Of a stretch of DNA of 64,000 nucleotides, positions 41,269 to 50,053 are shown one piece after another (position 1 is the first letter of the stretch; the number at the start of each line of letters is the position of its first letter). Below the pieces are notes generated by a model that saw nothing but the letters and a program-made list of their open reading frames with translations, did not search any database and was not told the DNA's origin. The position numbers were made by a program, and so were the translations under genes. Source of the DNA: an uncultured Dorea sp. (GTDB lineage Bacteria > Bacillota_A > Clostridia > Lachnospirales > Lachnospiraceae); NCBI GenBank assembly GCA_910578865.1, contig CAJTRM010000001.1, positions 372,248 to 436,247 of the forward strand, written 5' to 3'.

Positions 41269-42537
41269 TTATAATTGTATAGACATAAATGCCGGTACGA
41301 TCACAATAAACAGAACCACTGCCAGCATCAAAAACATGGGACCTAAAAGCTTTGTTCCTGCTTCTTCCCCTAAGCGCTTTGCCCTTGCCTTGCGCTCTTC
41401 AAATGCCTGAACTGCCTCCAGCCGCAGCACCTGGTTCAGTCCCTTTGTCCCTTTTCTGAGGTTCTGGGATAACAACGCGCCAAGCCTGACATATTCCTGC
41501 AGCATACACCTGCGCCCGAACCGCTCATAACTCTCTGACTCCGTAACTCCACTGTCCATCTCATAGCTTGTCTTTTTCATTTCCTCGTAAATATACCGAT
41601 GGCCCCATACGTCCTTCTGCTCTTCATAATCCGACACGATCCGCTTCCAGGCGCGCTTTACAGTCATACCTGCCCCCAGAAACAGTGTCAGTTTATTGAC
41701 TACCTCCGGATAATCCGACAGCATCTGCCGCTGCTTCTTTTGAATTTCCCTGCTCTGGTTCTGCCTGTCCATGGCATATAGAAGAAAGCCTGACACTGCT
41801 GCCATTATACTCAACACTACCCCTCTGTTATCCATCTCATAATAGTACCGCACTGCTTTTCCTCCTACTGTATCCGGGAGGTGCAGTGTCTTTTCTGTCC
41901 GTCCCTTCTCATCTTCCTTTTGAATGGCATCCTGAATTCTGGCAGCCTGTCTTTCTTCCTTGTTCTGCCCCCGGGGAAATAGCATGGCCGTACATTCATA
42001 CAGCACCTGTTTCTTCGGATCCTGCGTATAGGTCAGCACCGCGCTTAAAGTAACTGCCGTCCCTTCCGGTTTTAGAGCCGTATCCTGCAATTCTCCGTAA
42101 ATATTCATTACATCATACCTGGAAAGCTCCCAGTCAATCTCGACCGGTTCCCCCGGCAGGGAAGCCGCAAGAACCATATCCGTATCAATATGATCCAGGC
42201 TTTCATTCTCCCCCGGAATAATCCGGTCAAGCTTCCGGATGCACCGGTCAAACAGGCTCTTAAGTTCTTCTTCCGAATACTCCTGCTCTGCAACCTCTAC
42301 CTGCAGCTTTGTGTTTTCTCCGCCCTCCACGACAGCCTCCAGATACTCCGTCCTGCTGCCGCACCCATAGGAGTTCCTCCTAAGTCCGTCTTCAATGGGC
42401 GCTGCGGAATGCTTATAATCCATATACGTCAGCAGCAGGCCCATCACAAGAAATATTCCCGGCACCAGCAGACTCAGACTTCTATATCTGCCAGCCTGGC
42501 ACCAATTACGCATGCGCCGGTATAAATTACCAGACAT
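41269..42537 (-). CDS. tadC: Tad secretion inner-membrane protein TadC
   Basis: A 422-aa T2SSF-domain protein. An N-terminal helix (YRSLSLLVPGIFLVMGLLLTY) precedes a periplasm-like extra domain of about 200 residues. The GspF/TadC module follows: VVLSIMAAVSGFLLYAM, EVVNKLTLFLGAGMTVKRAWKRI, YVRLGALLSQNLRKGTKGLNQVLRLEA, and the final helix GPMFLMLAVVLFIVIVPAFM. The inserted outer domain makes it longer than classical TadC. Its ATG at 42537 lies 64 bases inside the end of tadB; an internal ATG at 42513 is possible. Confidence 0.82.
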   Translation of the reverse strand: MSGNLYRRMRNWCQAGRYRSLSLLVPGIFLVMGLLLTYMDYKHSAAPIEDGLRRNSYGCGSRTEYLEAVVEGGENTKLQVEVAEQEYSEEELKSLFDRCIRKLDRIIPGENESLDHIDTDMVLAASLPGEPVEIDWELSRYDVMNIYGELQDTALKPEGTAVTLSAVLTYTQDPKKQVLYECTAMLFPRGQNKEERQAARIQDAIQKEDEKGRTEKTLHLPDTVGGKAVRYYYEMDNRGVVLSIMAAVSGFLLYAMDRQNQSREIQKKQRQMLSDYPEVVNKLTLFLGAGMTVKRAWKRIVSDYEEQKDVWGHRYIYEEMKKTSYEMDSGVTESESYERFGRRCMLQEYVRLGALLSQNLRKGTKGLNQVLRLEAVQAFEERKARAKRLGEEAGTKLLGPMFLMLAVVLFIVIVPAFMSIQL

Positions 42538-43262
42538 ACTGTCATCACCCCGATTCCGATCATATTGCCGTACAGACAGGACATAAACTCCGGAAAGCTG
42601 AGGCTCATATAGGTAATGATCGCATAGGGAACTGCGGACATCACGCGGAATTCATAACGTTTTGCCGCCAAAATAGTATCAATCTCCCGCTTTACCTCGA
42701 TCTTTCCGCCCATCTGGTCAACAGTGTTTTGAATAATTGCTATCATATCTCCTCCACTTCGCTTTGCCGCCGAAAATACTGCCGAAAAACTCTTTACATC
42801 CTCGATCCGTACCCGGCGCGAAAACTCTTCAAGAATCTGCTCTATCGGCAGGTGGATCCGCAGCTGGCGTACCATAACTGATAATTCCCTGGATATTATC
42901 GCATCCTCAGGATACAAAAGTTTCAGCTCCTTCTGTGCCTCCCGCAGAGCATTCTCTGCCGAATATCCTGTGCCAAGCGCCGATGCCAGACTCTGTATCA
43001 TCTCTTTAAACTGCAGCAGAAACTCATTTCTCTTTTTGCGGATACACTCTTTTTCAAAGGCTTTGTATTTCCATATAAAAAGTGGAATCAGCAGAAGCAC
43101 AGCCCACATGGTGCGATAATACAGCCATGCCGTAAGGACCATGATACCGGAAGCCTTACCGAACATTCCGATCTTCTCCCCTGCGGAGATACCCTGCCGC
43201 CAGTAGTTTTCCGGTGTGTCTGATTTCTCCGGCTTTTTTCCAAACACCTTGAATTTTTCCAT
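42474..43262 (-). CDS. tadB: Tad secretion inner-membrane protein TadB
   Basis: A 262-aa T2SSF-domain protein: membrane segment LTAWLYYRTMWAVLLLIPLFIWKY, then the cytoplasmic module RNEFLLQFKEMIQSLASALGTGYSAENALREAQ, IHLPIEQILEEFSRRVRIEDVKSFSAVFSAAKRSGGDM, and paired C-terminal helices. Start: ATG 43262 with AGGAG 6-7 bases ahead, which overlaps tadA by 107 bases. A later ATG at 43166 (GGGGAG upstream) would cut the overlap to 11 bases but drop a pre-membrane segment that TadB proteins usually have. Confidence 0.82.
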   Translation of the reverse strand: MEKFKVFGKKPEKSDTPENYWRQGISAGEKIGMFGKASGIMVLTAWLYYRTMWAVLLLIPLFIWKYKAFEKECIRKKRNEFLLQFKEMIQSLASALGTGYSAENALREAQKELKLLYPEDAIISRELSVMVRQLRIHLPIEQILEEFSRRVRIEDVKSFSAVFSAAKRSGGDMIAIIQNTVDQMGGKIEVKREIDTILAAKRYEFRVMSAVPYAIITYMSLSFPEFMSCLYGNMIGIGVMTVCLVIYTGACVIGARLADIEV

Positions 43263-44388
43263 CCTTTTCTCCTGTTTCTTCATAGATATATAAGGGCTGC
43301 AGTGTGATCTCTCCCTCCTTGTAATCCACAATCTCTGTAATCTCCAGCATCTTTCTGCTCTTATCCCGGAGTCTTCCAAGATGGACAATCACGTCAATTC
43401 CGGATGCTATCTGCCTTCGGATTGCCGGAAGCGGAAGTTCCATCCCCATAAGTACCATTGTTTCCAGACGGCTTAACATATCTTCCGGGCTATTGGCATG
43501 TCCGGTACTTAAGCTCCCGTCATGCCCGGTATTGAGCGCCTGCAGCATGTCAATAGCCTCAGCCGACCGTACTTCTCCTACAATAATCCGGTCAGGCCTC
43601 ATACGGAGCGCCGATTTGATCAAATCCCGGATCGTTACCGCCCCGGCGCCCTCAATATTGGCATTCCGCGCCTCCAGGCTTACCAGATTCGGTACATCCT
43701 GAATCCGGAGTTCTGCATTATCCTCAATGGTTATAATTCTTTCGTCCTTGGGAATATATTGCGATAAAGCATTCAGAAAAGTGGTCTTACCGGAACCCGT
43801 CCCGCCACTGATGAATATGTTATATCCTGCTGCGACCAGCATAGACAGAAAATCGACCGCCTCTTTGCTGACGGACCCCCATGAAATTAACTGTTCCATA
43901 GTGACAGATTCTCTGGGGAATTTTCGTATGGTAACGATCGGACCATTCAGCGCAACAGGTGCGAGAACCACATTTACCCTCGATCCGTCCTTAAGTCTGG
44001 CGTCTACGATCGGAGACGCCTCATTGACCAGCCGGTTGGAGCCCGCGACAATCTGCTGGATCACGTCCTCCAGCTTATCCCTGGAAACAAACCGTTTATC
44101 AGACTGATAAAGACATCCTCCGCGCTCATAGAATATACTCTGCGTCCCGTTGATCATAATCTCCGTAATGTCCTCGTCCTCCAGAAATTCCTGCAGAAGA
44201 TCCAGCTTACGAAAGGCATTAAACAGCTCTTTTCCGAGAGCAGTCCTTGTGCTCAGAGGGATATACTCCTGCATCCCGGCCTCCCGGAGCACCTGATAGA
44301 TGATTCTGGTCAGTTCTTCATCTTCAACCTCTTTCGACAGGTCCAACTCCTCCAGGATCCTTGCATGCAGCTGTTCGGCCTTGATCAT
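43156..44388 (-). CDS. tadA: Tad/CpaF secretion ATPase
   Basis: A 410-aa hexameric traffic ATPase powering Flp pilus assembly. Walker A FISGGTGSGKTTFLNALSQ, Asp box ERIITIEDNAELRIQ, Walker B with MRPDRIIVGEVRSAEAIDMLQALNTGHDGSLSTGHANS (His box), and the N-terminal domain with EDITEIMINGTQSIFYERGG are all as in CpaF. AAGGAG precedes the ATG. It overlaps tadZ by 65 bases upstream and tadB by 107 bases downstream, so the operon is unusually compressed. Confidence 0.95.
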   Translation of the reverse strand: MIKAEQLHARILEELDLSKEVEDEELTRIIYQVLREAGMQEYIPLSTRTALGKELFNAFRKLDLLQEFLEDEDITEIMINGTQSIFYERGGCLYQSDKRFVSRDKLEDVIQQIVAGSNRLVNEASPIVDARLKDGSRVNVVLAPVALNGPIVTIRKFPRESVTMEQLISWGSVSKEAVDFLSMLVAAGYNIFISGGTGSGKTTFLNALSQYIPKDERIITIEDNAELRIQDVPNLVSLEARNANIEGAGAVTIRDLIKSALRMRPDRIIVGEVRSAEAIDMLQALNTGHDGSLSTGHANSPEDMLSRLETMVLMGMELPLPAIRRQIASGIDVIVHLGRLRDKSRKMLEITEIVDYKEGEITLQPLYIYEETGEKDGKIQGVWKKAGEIRHTGKLLAAGYLRRGEDRNVR

Positions 44389-45298
44389 ATTGCTCCTTCC
44401 TCACTATTTTCTGCAGAAGATCCTCATACCCAAGCACACTGGCTTCCCGTTCAAACTGTCGAAGCTTCGCCTGCGGATAGCAGCCCTGCACCCACGGCAT
44501 ATGAATCTCTGTACACGCCTGCAGCAGCCTGTATACTTCCGGAAGTCCTTCGTCAATGTCCAGGATGAGCACATCATAGATGCTCTGCTCAAGAATTCTG
44601 CGGATAAGCTCTATCCACTCCTCAGCCCGGATATTCTTCATATCCTCGGCAACACTGACCGGCAACACATAGTCAAGCTTTTTCCTGTGTCTGACAACCG
44701 TTGTAAGAAGCAGCCCCAGATTCCCTTTTTCCTGCCTTGCATAATACAGGACATCCGACAGCGTCTGCTCCCCCTCCTCAAAATGTCCGCCGATCCCTCC
44801 GTAGATCTCCAGATTCAGGTACAGGACATTCTCAGAGACAGCCATCTCTTCACCGAGCCTTAATGCATACGAGGTCTTTCCGACACGGTGTACCGGCGAA
44901 AATATCCCTATGACTCTTCCTTGCTTTTTCCCGTTGGACTTGCAGAATATCCCCTGATCCGGATCCTCAAATCCACATTCCCGAATCAGCTCTTCCACAA
45001 TCCTTTCTCCTGACTGATATTTATACAGCCAGATTTCTCCTTCCTGCAGAGCGCTGCCTGCATGGCTTCCCAGCAGAAATTTTTTCTCTGCCGCGACTTG
45101 CTTTCTGTCCTCTTTTTTTAATTCGTCAGAAATAAGAAGCAGATGTACCTCTGTCTTCCGGCTCAGCTTTAACAGCTGAGCGATGGTCCTGCACACCTGC
45201 ACCTGGACAGCCAGCTCCTTCCGCTGCATCACATACATGGCCAGCGCCTGTGCATAACCCTCTTCCGGGTCACAGATTACTAAATTCTTACTGTACAC
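44324..45298 (-). CDS. tadZ: TadZ/CpaE-like pilus localisation ATPase
   Basis: A 324-aa ParA/MinD-like protein heading the Tad operon. The N-terminal 120 residues look like a degenerate receiver domain (LVICDPEEGYAQALAMYV, EVHLLLISDEL). Then comes a P-loop domain with deviant Walker A FSPVHRVGKTSYALRLGEEM, VLYLNLEIYGGIGG and DVLILDIDEGLPEVYRLLQA. Start: GTG 45298, 8 bases after AGGAGG; an out-of-frame ATG two bases upstream would encode only MCTVRI. Confidence 0.85.
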   Translation of the reverse strand: MYSKNLVICDPEEGYAQALAMYVMQRKELAVQVQVCRTIAQLLKLSRKTEVHLLLISDELKKEDRKQVAAEKKFLLGSHAGSALQEGEIWLYKYQSGERIVEELIRECGFEDPDQGIFCKSNGKKQGRVIGIFSPVHRVGKTSYALRLGEEMAVSENVLYLNLEIYGGIGGHFEEGEQTLSDVLYYARQEKGNLGLLLTTVVRHRKKLDYVLPVSVAEDMKNIRAEEWIELIRRILEQSIYDVLILDIDEGLPEVYRLLQACTEIHMPWVQGCYPQAKLRQFEREASVLGYEDLLQKIVRKEQYDQGRTAACKDPGGVGPVERG

Positions 45299-45662
45299 AT
45301 AAGATACCTCCTGTAATTTACACTTTGATTTACACTTTGATTTACATGTTCTCTTCCTGAATTTTGCCGAAACGGCCTGAAACTCTTGATTAGCTTTGAA
45401 ACTGTCAATAGAATAAATAAAACAATCAGATTCAAGTCCTCTGTGTGACTTGTAGGGAAAGTATACTCCCTCTTTTCCGTTCTGTCCATCCCCTATTTTC
45501 TAAAACAATGATCTTTGTGAAACTCTGACAAAAATCCCGCAAAAATTTCTCTGATCATTCTATGCAAATCTTTATGTAAAAGATATAATGATATCGGTTG
45601 CTGACAGCTATCTGTCTTCTACCCGAACCGGAACAGACCGTATTGTTCAGAAAGGATTATAT
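45299..45662. other. Intergenic region between tadZ and the PPTase gene
   Basis: Divergent control region. Two exact tandem copies of a 12-base unit (TTTACACTTTGA at 45318-45329 and 45330-45341, with a partial third) lie in the tadZ leader just upstream of its ribosome site. On the plus side TATAAT (45584-45589) is a likely -10 for the phosphopantetheinyl transferase gene with a poor -35. A 69-codon minus-strand frame at 45280-45489 lacks a ribosome site and is not called. Confidence 0.5.
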
Positions 45663-46448
45663 ATGGATATACAACTATTTTCATCCAAAGACCTGAATTC
45701 TTTTACACAGCCGATAACCGGCCGGAGCTGGATTCACATATGGCTTTTTTCTCTGACAGATTATGAAATATTTAAAAAAGAAGCTTCCTGCCTGTCCTGT
45801 GATGAGCGGAAGCGCGTAGAAAAATATGTACATGAATCCGACCGGAAACGTTATATTATAGGCCATACTGCCCTGCGGAAGCTTCTGGGCGTGTACCTTC
45901 ACTCCTGCCCGGAATCATTTACCTTTCAGGCCGGGGCACACGGCAAACCGTTCCTTAATGATTTCTCCGCCGATTCGGCCGACTCAGAGGAAGCACCTCT
46001 GTCCGCCCCCATACATTTTAATAAGTCTCACTCTGCAAATATGATCGTCCTTGCCTTTTGTCCCGATTCACCCATCGGCATTGACATCGAAGCCATAAAG
46101 GACTCTTCCTGTATAACCGGGATCATCCGGCGTTTTTTTCATCCGGCGGAGCACCCTCTTTTTTCACATCTTGAAGACAGACCGAAAAAAGAAATGTTTT
46201 TCCGCTACTGGACCATCCGGGAGGCTTTCTTAAAGGCACTGGGAGCAGGATTTTCCATTTCTCCCAATTCTTTCTGCGTCGAACCCGCCGAAACGGAGGA
46301 TAAAGGACACCCGGAAAACGCCTTATCTTACAGCAGTCTGTACCGGATCACAAAAGGCCGGGAGGACTATACCCATTGGAGAATACAGTCCGTCCCGGCA
46401 CCTGATGGCTACATGTGTAGCGTTGCATATTTATCTGAAACAATTTAA
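45663..46448 (+). CDS. 4'-phosphopantetheinyl transferase (Sfp-type)
   Basis: Transfers phosphopantetheine from CoA to carrier-protein serines. The 261-aa Sfp-like pseudo-dimer has RYIIGHTALRKLLG and the substrate segment AHGKPFLND in the first half. The second half has the magnesium motif PIGIDIEAIKD and FFRYWTIREAFLKALGAGF, the W-T-x-x-E-A-x-x-K signature. Start: ATG 45663 with AAAGGA upstream. No NRPS/PKS genes are near; its target may be a lone carrier protein. Confidence 0.9.
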   Translation: MDIQLFSSKDLNSFTQPITGRSWIHIWLFSLTDYEIFKKEASCLSCDERKRVEKYVHESDRKRYIIGHTALRKLLGVYLHSCPESFTFQAGAHGKPFLNDFSADSADSEEAPLSAPIHFNKSHSANMIVLAFCPDSPIGIDIEAIKDSSCITGIIRRFFHPAEHPLFSHLEDRPKKEMFFRYWTIREAFLKALGAGFSISPNSFCVEPAETEDKGHPENALSYSSLYRITKGREDYTHWRIQSVPAPDGYMCSVAYLSETI

Positions 46449-46654
46449 ATTCCCTGATAAAAGGATATCCCATACAAAAGCGCCACCCCGGGAGCTCCGA
46501 ATATTCCCGATGTCACAAATGTAGCAGGATTAAGCCCGACTCTGACTCCAACCCCCTGAGCGGACAGAAACTGGTTGATAAAAAAGATCAATGTAAATCC
46601 GATGATCGCACGGATGATAAAATTAATCACTACACTTGAACGATATTCCGGCAT
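46445..46654 (-). CDS. BofA family pro-sigma-K processing inhibitor-like protein
   Basis: A 69-aa membrane protein with two helices. The second carries the BofA signature VRVGLNPATFVTSGIFGAPGVALLYGI. In Bacillus BofA holds the SpoIVFB protease inactive in the forespore outer membrane until engulfment. The gene ends inside the last codons of the convergent PPTase gene (4-base overlap). The yaaL-like gene lies next to it but in opposite orientation. Confidence 0.85.
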   Translation of the reverse strand: MPEYRSSVVINFIIRAIIGFTLIFFINQFLSAQGVGVRVGLNPATFVTSGIFGAPGVALLYGISFYQGI

Positions 46655-46772
46655 AAGGGCTCCTTCTTTCCTCTTCCTATATATTCATGTATATCCCGGA
46701 GCGCCGTATTTTATTACTGAAAATTGCTCATAATAACGGAAACAGTACTTTGAATTCCAATGGAGGTATATT

Positions 46773-47009
46773 ATGCGGTTATTTACACGCCAGAACACAG
46801 CTGAAGAAGATATCTACAAAAGACTCTCCTACTCATCGGAAAGAAATGCACTTTTTCAGGAAATCGCAAAAGCAAAACGGGAAATTGACAATGCTTACAA
46901 TAACTTTCAAAATGCATCGGATCCTGATTTGATTGACTGCTATATCTATGAAAGCAATGCCGCCTGGAAACGCTACCGTTTTCTCCTTCGTCAGGCCAAA
47001 ATGAATTGA
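46773..47009 (+). CDS. YaaL-like DUF2508 protein
   Basis: A 78-aa soluble helical protein (EIAKAKREIDNAYNNFQNASDPDLIDCYIYESNAAWKRYRFLLRQAK) of the DUF2508/YaaL type. TGGAGG precedes the ATG. In Bacillus yaaL and bofA are neighbours; here they are neighbours but divergent, which supports both calls. Function unknown. Its stop codon abuts the stop of the dCMP deaminase on the other strand with no space between, so the two coding ends touch. Confidence 0.8.
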   Translation: MRLFTRQNTAEEDIYKRLSYSSERNALFQEIAKAKREIDNAYNNFQNASDPDLIDCYIYESNAAWKRYRFLLRQAKMN

Positions 47010-47498
47010 CTACAGCCGGATGTTAAACTCTCTGTTGCTTTTGTGATATTGATGATACCTTACCCCTGCCGCATCAAACATCCTCATAGATGCCTGTACG
47101 GATGGGGTATCTTCATATTTGTTGCTGTTATAGATGACTTCTTTAATTCCGCTTTGTATAATTGCCTTGGCACATTCATTACACGGGAATAACGATACAT
47201 ACAGTTTCGCTCCCTCCAGGCTCCCGCCGCGGTAATTTAAAATGGCATTCAGCTCACTATGTACCGTATACAGATATTTTGTCTCCAACGGATCTTCTCC
47301 CTCGCGCAGCCACGGAAATTCGTCATCAGAACACCCTGTGGGAAGCCCGTTATATCCCATGGACAGAATCTTATTATCGGAACTTACAATACAGCATCCG
47401 ACCTGAGTATTTGGATCCTTGGAACGCATACCCGACAATATGGCAACCCCCATAAAATACTCATCCCAGCTGATATAATCATTTCTTTTATTCCCCAT
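47010..47498 (-). CDS. dCMP deaminase (ComEB-like)
   Basis: Zinc deaminase converting dCMP to dUMP for thymidylate synthesis. The 162-aa protein has DEYFMGVAILSGMRSKDPNTQVGCCIV, the catalytic HSELNAILN (His zinc ligand, Glu proton shuttle) and LFPCNECAKAIIQSGI (two Cys ligands). Start: ATG 47498 after GGAGGAAAGG; the in-frame ATG at 47513 lies within the ribosome site. Downstream of upp in a probable pyrimidine-salvage unit tsaC-upp-dcd. Confidence 0.93.
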   Translation of the reverse strand: MGNKRNDYISWDEYFMGVAILSGMRSKDPNTQVGCCIVSSDNKILSMGYNGLPTGCSDDEFPWLREGEDPLETKYLYTVHSELNAILNYRGGSLEGAKLYVSLFPCNECAKAIIQSGIKEVIYNSNKYEDTPSVQASMRMFDAAGVRYHQYHKSNREFNIRL

Positions 47499-47542
47499 AT
47501 GCCTTTCCTCCATCGTACACTATCATACCGCAGACCCCAATT

Positions 47543-48172
47543 CTACTTTGTGCCGAAAATACGATCCCCTGCGTCTCCAAGCCCCGGAACAATATACTTA
47601 TGCTCGTTGAGACATTCATCCAGCGCGCCGATATAAATGTCTACATCCGGATGGGCTTTTTCCATCCTCTCGACTCCTTCCGGCGCCGCAATGATACACA
47701 TAAACCGGATATTCTTTACCCCTTTATCCTTAAGCATCTGTATGGCTGCCACACTGGAACCGCCGGTGGCAAGCATCGGATCAACTACAAATACTTCTCT
47801 TTCACTGCAGTCAGCCGGAAGCTTGCAGTAATACTCTACAGGCTCAAAAGTTTCCGGATCACGGTATAACCCGATATGGCCTACCTTCGCAGCCGGAATC
47901 ATATTCAGCATTCCGTCAACCATTCCAAGGCCTGCCCTTAAAATAGGCACTACTGCCAATTTCTTTCCGCTTAATTCTTTTCCGTTCATTTCACAGATGG
48001 GGGTGCGGATCACTACATCCTGAAGCTTCAGATCCCTGGTAGCCTCGTAACACATCAGAGAAGCAATCTCCCCCACAATCTGCCGGAAATCTTTAGATCC
48101 GATTTCTTCCCTGCGGATATAATTAATTTTGTGCTGAATCAACGGATGATCCATGATCTGTACTTTTGACAT
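47543..48172 (-). CDS. upp: Uracil phosphoribosyltransferase
   Basis: Salvages uracil with PRPP to UMP. The 209-aa length is standard. Signatures: HKINYIRREEIGSKDFRQIVGEIASLMCYEATRDL, VPILRAGLGMVDGML, PRPP loop VFVVDPMLATGGSSVAAI and C-terminal VPGLGDAGDRIFGT. GGAGGA precedes the ATG. Adjacent to the deaminase that supplies deoxyuridylate. Confidence 0.97.
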   Translation of the reverse strand: MSKVQIMDHPLIQHKINYIRREEIGSKDFRQIVGEIASLMCYEATRDLKLQDVVIRTPICEMNGKELSGKKLAVVPILRAGLGMVDGMLNMIPAAKVGHIGLYRDPETFEPVEYYCKLPADCSEREVFVVDPMLATGGSSVAAIQMLKDKGVKNIRFMCIIAAPEGVERMEKAHPDVDIYIGALDECLNEHKYIVPGLGDAGDRIFGTK

Positions 48173-48238
48173 CGTCTTTCCTCCTCATTTGACTTTGTAA
48201 ATTATTATTTAGGCCGAAAAACTTCGTCCGGCCCTGCA

Positions 48239-49288
48239 TTATATGTTGATCACATGGTGCCCTGCGGCCTTCAGCAGGCGGTTCATAATAGCGCTTCCCA
48301 TTCCGCCGGTGGCAAATGATTCACTATATATGTAATCTACCTGATCCTGGTCAAATTCCCTCAGTATCCCATAGAGATGAACCGCTATAGTTGCCTCATC
48401 TTCACGGGTTCCGATAGACTTGACATTCCCGCATATATACCGCCCCACCGTTTCCCGTGTGCCGATAATGCCAACCTTAAAGCCGCCGGCAAGCTTCTCA
48501 TCTGCCATTTTATTAATTGCATCCACCACCTGATCCATATTGCCTTCTACAATACTCAGCGCTGCACGAGGCGCATAATGCCTGTACTTCATTCCCGGCG
48601 CCTTCGGCTTTGTTTTACTGCCGGACTCATAGGTTGTCACATCCTCAGCAACCTCACCGATCAGCTCCTGCAGCATTTCCTTTGTGACTGCGCCGGGGCG
48701 CAGAATCATGGGCGGTGTAACTGTCATGTCAAGAATGGTGGATTCTACACCGATCTCCACCGGACCGCCGTCGATAATCATCTCTATCTTTCCGCTGAGA
48801 TCCTCCTCAACATGGCCGGCAGTCGTCGGGCTCGGCCTTCCGGAAGTATTGGCGCTCGGCGCGGCAATGAATCCCCCTCCGGCCCGGATCACTGCCCTTG
48901 CTGCTGCATCACTGGGCATCCGTACTGCAACCGTATCAAGGCCTCCCGTCGTTCCATAAGGAACTGCATCTGTCTTTTCAAATATCATCGTAAGCGGTCC
49001 GGGCCAGTATCTGTCCGCTATAACAAATGCCTCACGGGGAATTCTGTCCGTGATCCTCTCCAGATCCTCTATTTCCGTAATGTGGACAATCAGAGGGTTA
49101 TCAGACGGCCTTCCTTTTGCGGCATAGATTTTTTCTGCCGCCCCTTCATTCAGTGCATCTGCACCCAGACCGTATACCGTCTCTGTCGGAAATGCAACCA
49201 ACCCTCCGGCTCTTAAAATTTCTCCTGCTTCCATGATAATATCATTATCTAATTGTTCTTTTTTTACTCGTTTTATTTTTGTCTTCAT
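48239..49288 (-). CDS. L-threonylcarbamoyladenylate synthase (Sua5/TsaC)
   Basis: Makes threonylcarbamoyl-AMP for the t6A37 tRNA modification. The 349-aa protein has the YrdC domain (GGLVAFPTETVYGLGADAL, KIYAAKGRPSDNPLIVHI, RMPSDAAARAVIRAGGGFIAAPSANTSGRPSPTTAGHV) plus a C-terminal Sua5 domain after a linker with APGMKYRHYAPRA. Start: ATG 49288 (MKTKIKRVKKEQ). It has no Shine-Dalgarno, and the TATAAT of a promoter ends only 7 bases before the ATG, so the mRNA may be leaderless. Confidence 0.93.
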   Translation of the reverse strand: MKTKIKRVKKEQLDNDIIMEAGEILRAGGLVAFPTETVYGLGADALNEGAAEKIYAAKGRPSDNPLIVHITEIEDLERITDRIPREAFVIADRYWPGPLTMIFEKTDAVPYGTTGGLDTVAVRMPSDAAARAVIRAGGGFIAAPSANTSGRPSPTTAGHVEEDLSGKIEMIIDGGPVEIGVESTILDMTVTPPMILRPGAVTKEMLQELIGEVAEDVTTYESGSKTKPKAPGMKYRHYAPRAALSIVEGNMDQVVDAINKMADEKLAGGFKVGIIGTRETVGRYICGNVKSIGTREDEATIAVHLYGILREFDQDQVDYIYSESFATGGMGSAIMNRLLKAAGHHVINI

Positions 49289-49295
49289 GTGATTT

Positions 49296-49324
49296 ATTAT
49301 ACTACACTCTAATCTTTCAGACAA
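49296..49324 (-). promoter_or_regulatory. Promoter for a leaderless tsaC transcript
   Basis: On the minus strand TTGTCT (49324-49319), 17 bases, TATAAT (49301-49296). Initiation 6-8 bases downstream would fall on or next to the start codon A at 49288. The promoter overlaps the last codons of the cwlD-like gene. Confidence 0.6.
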
Positions 49325-49989
49325 GCCAGGATTCCGTCAGTGATTGCCTCGGCCATCTCCTTTTGGTACTCCTTTGTCGTCAGTTTTTCTGCCTCCTCGG
49401 GATTGCTCAAAAATCCGCATTCAATAATAATGATGGGAGTCTCTGTTTTTTTCAGCAAATAATATGTATCATCTGCCTTAGGCTCTTTTGTATTGCCTTT
49501 ATCGACAGTCCGAAGTATTTCCTGCATAATACCGGCATGCTTTTCTCCTTCTGCAGAATGCTTAAAATAGAAAACCTGAGCGCCGTGAACCTCTGCCTGA
49601 TGGAAACTGTTCTGATGGATGCTCACTGTCAGTTCCGGCTTGCTCTTATTGATCAGCTCCACTCTCTCTCTCATATCCTGTACCTTCCGGCTCCCTTTAC
49701 TGCCGTCTCCCAGCGCCTCGTCACTCTCCCGTGTCATGATTACGTTGACACCCTTTTTTTCCAGAAGTTTTTTTACTTTTTTGGCAATCTCAAGATTAAT
49801 ATCCTTTTCCAATGCATCGTTGACACCCACTTTTCCCGGATCACTGCCGCCGTGCCCGGCATCGATTACCACTGTATTCTTCTTCGTATCAACTTTATCT
49901 GTTAAAACGTATTTTGTAAGATGTCTGCTGCATATTATCAACCCCGCTATCACTAAAAGTATTAACAGAAGTTCAACTTTTTTTCTCAA
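49309..49989 (-). CDS. N-acetylmuramoyl-L-alanine amidase, CwlD-like
   Basis: A 226-aa Amidase_3 zinc amidase with an N-terminal membrane/signal helix (LLLILLVIAGLIICS). Catalytic segments: VVIDAGHGGSDPGKVGV (zinc His), EKDINLEIAKKVKKLL (zinc Glu), LTVSIHQNSFH (zinc His) and IIIIECGFLSNPEEAEKL (catalytic Glu). Size and single domain fit the sporulation cortex amidase CwlD that generates muramic-lactam. Start: TTG 49989, 5 bases after AGGAGG; the in-frame ATG at 50010 would place the ribosome site inside the gene. Confidence 0.88.
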   Translation of the reverse strand: MRKKVELLLILLVIAGLIICSRHLTKYVLTDKVDTKKNTVVIDAGHGGSDPGKVGVNDALEKDINLEIAKKVKKLLEKKGVNVIMTRESDEALGDGSKGSRKVQDMRERVELINKSKPELTVSIHQNSFHQAEVHGAQVFYFKHSAEGEKHAGIMQEILRTVDKGNTKEPKADDTYYLLKKTETPIIIIECGFLSNPEEAEKLTTKEYQKEMAEAITDGILACLKD

Positions 49990-50053
49990 AAATACCTCCT
50001 GACAGATCATATTTTATTTAATATATGTCTGCCGGAGGTATTTTATATTTTAT

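Noticed and set aside
45280..45489. 69-codon minus-strand frame upstream of tadZ with a hydrophobic stretch
   Set aside because: The ATG abuts a GGGG with no usable spacing and the frame runs through the 12-bp direct repeats and the tadZ ribosome site.
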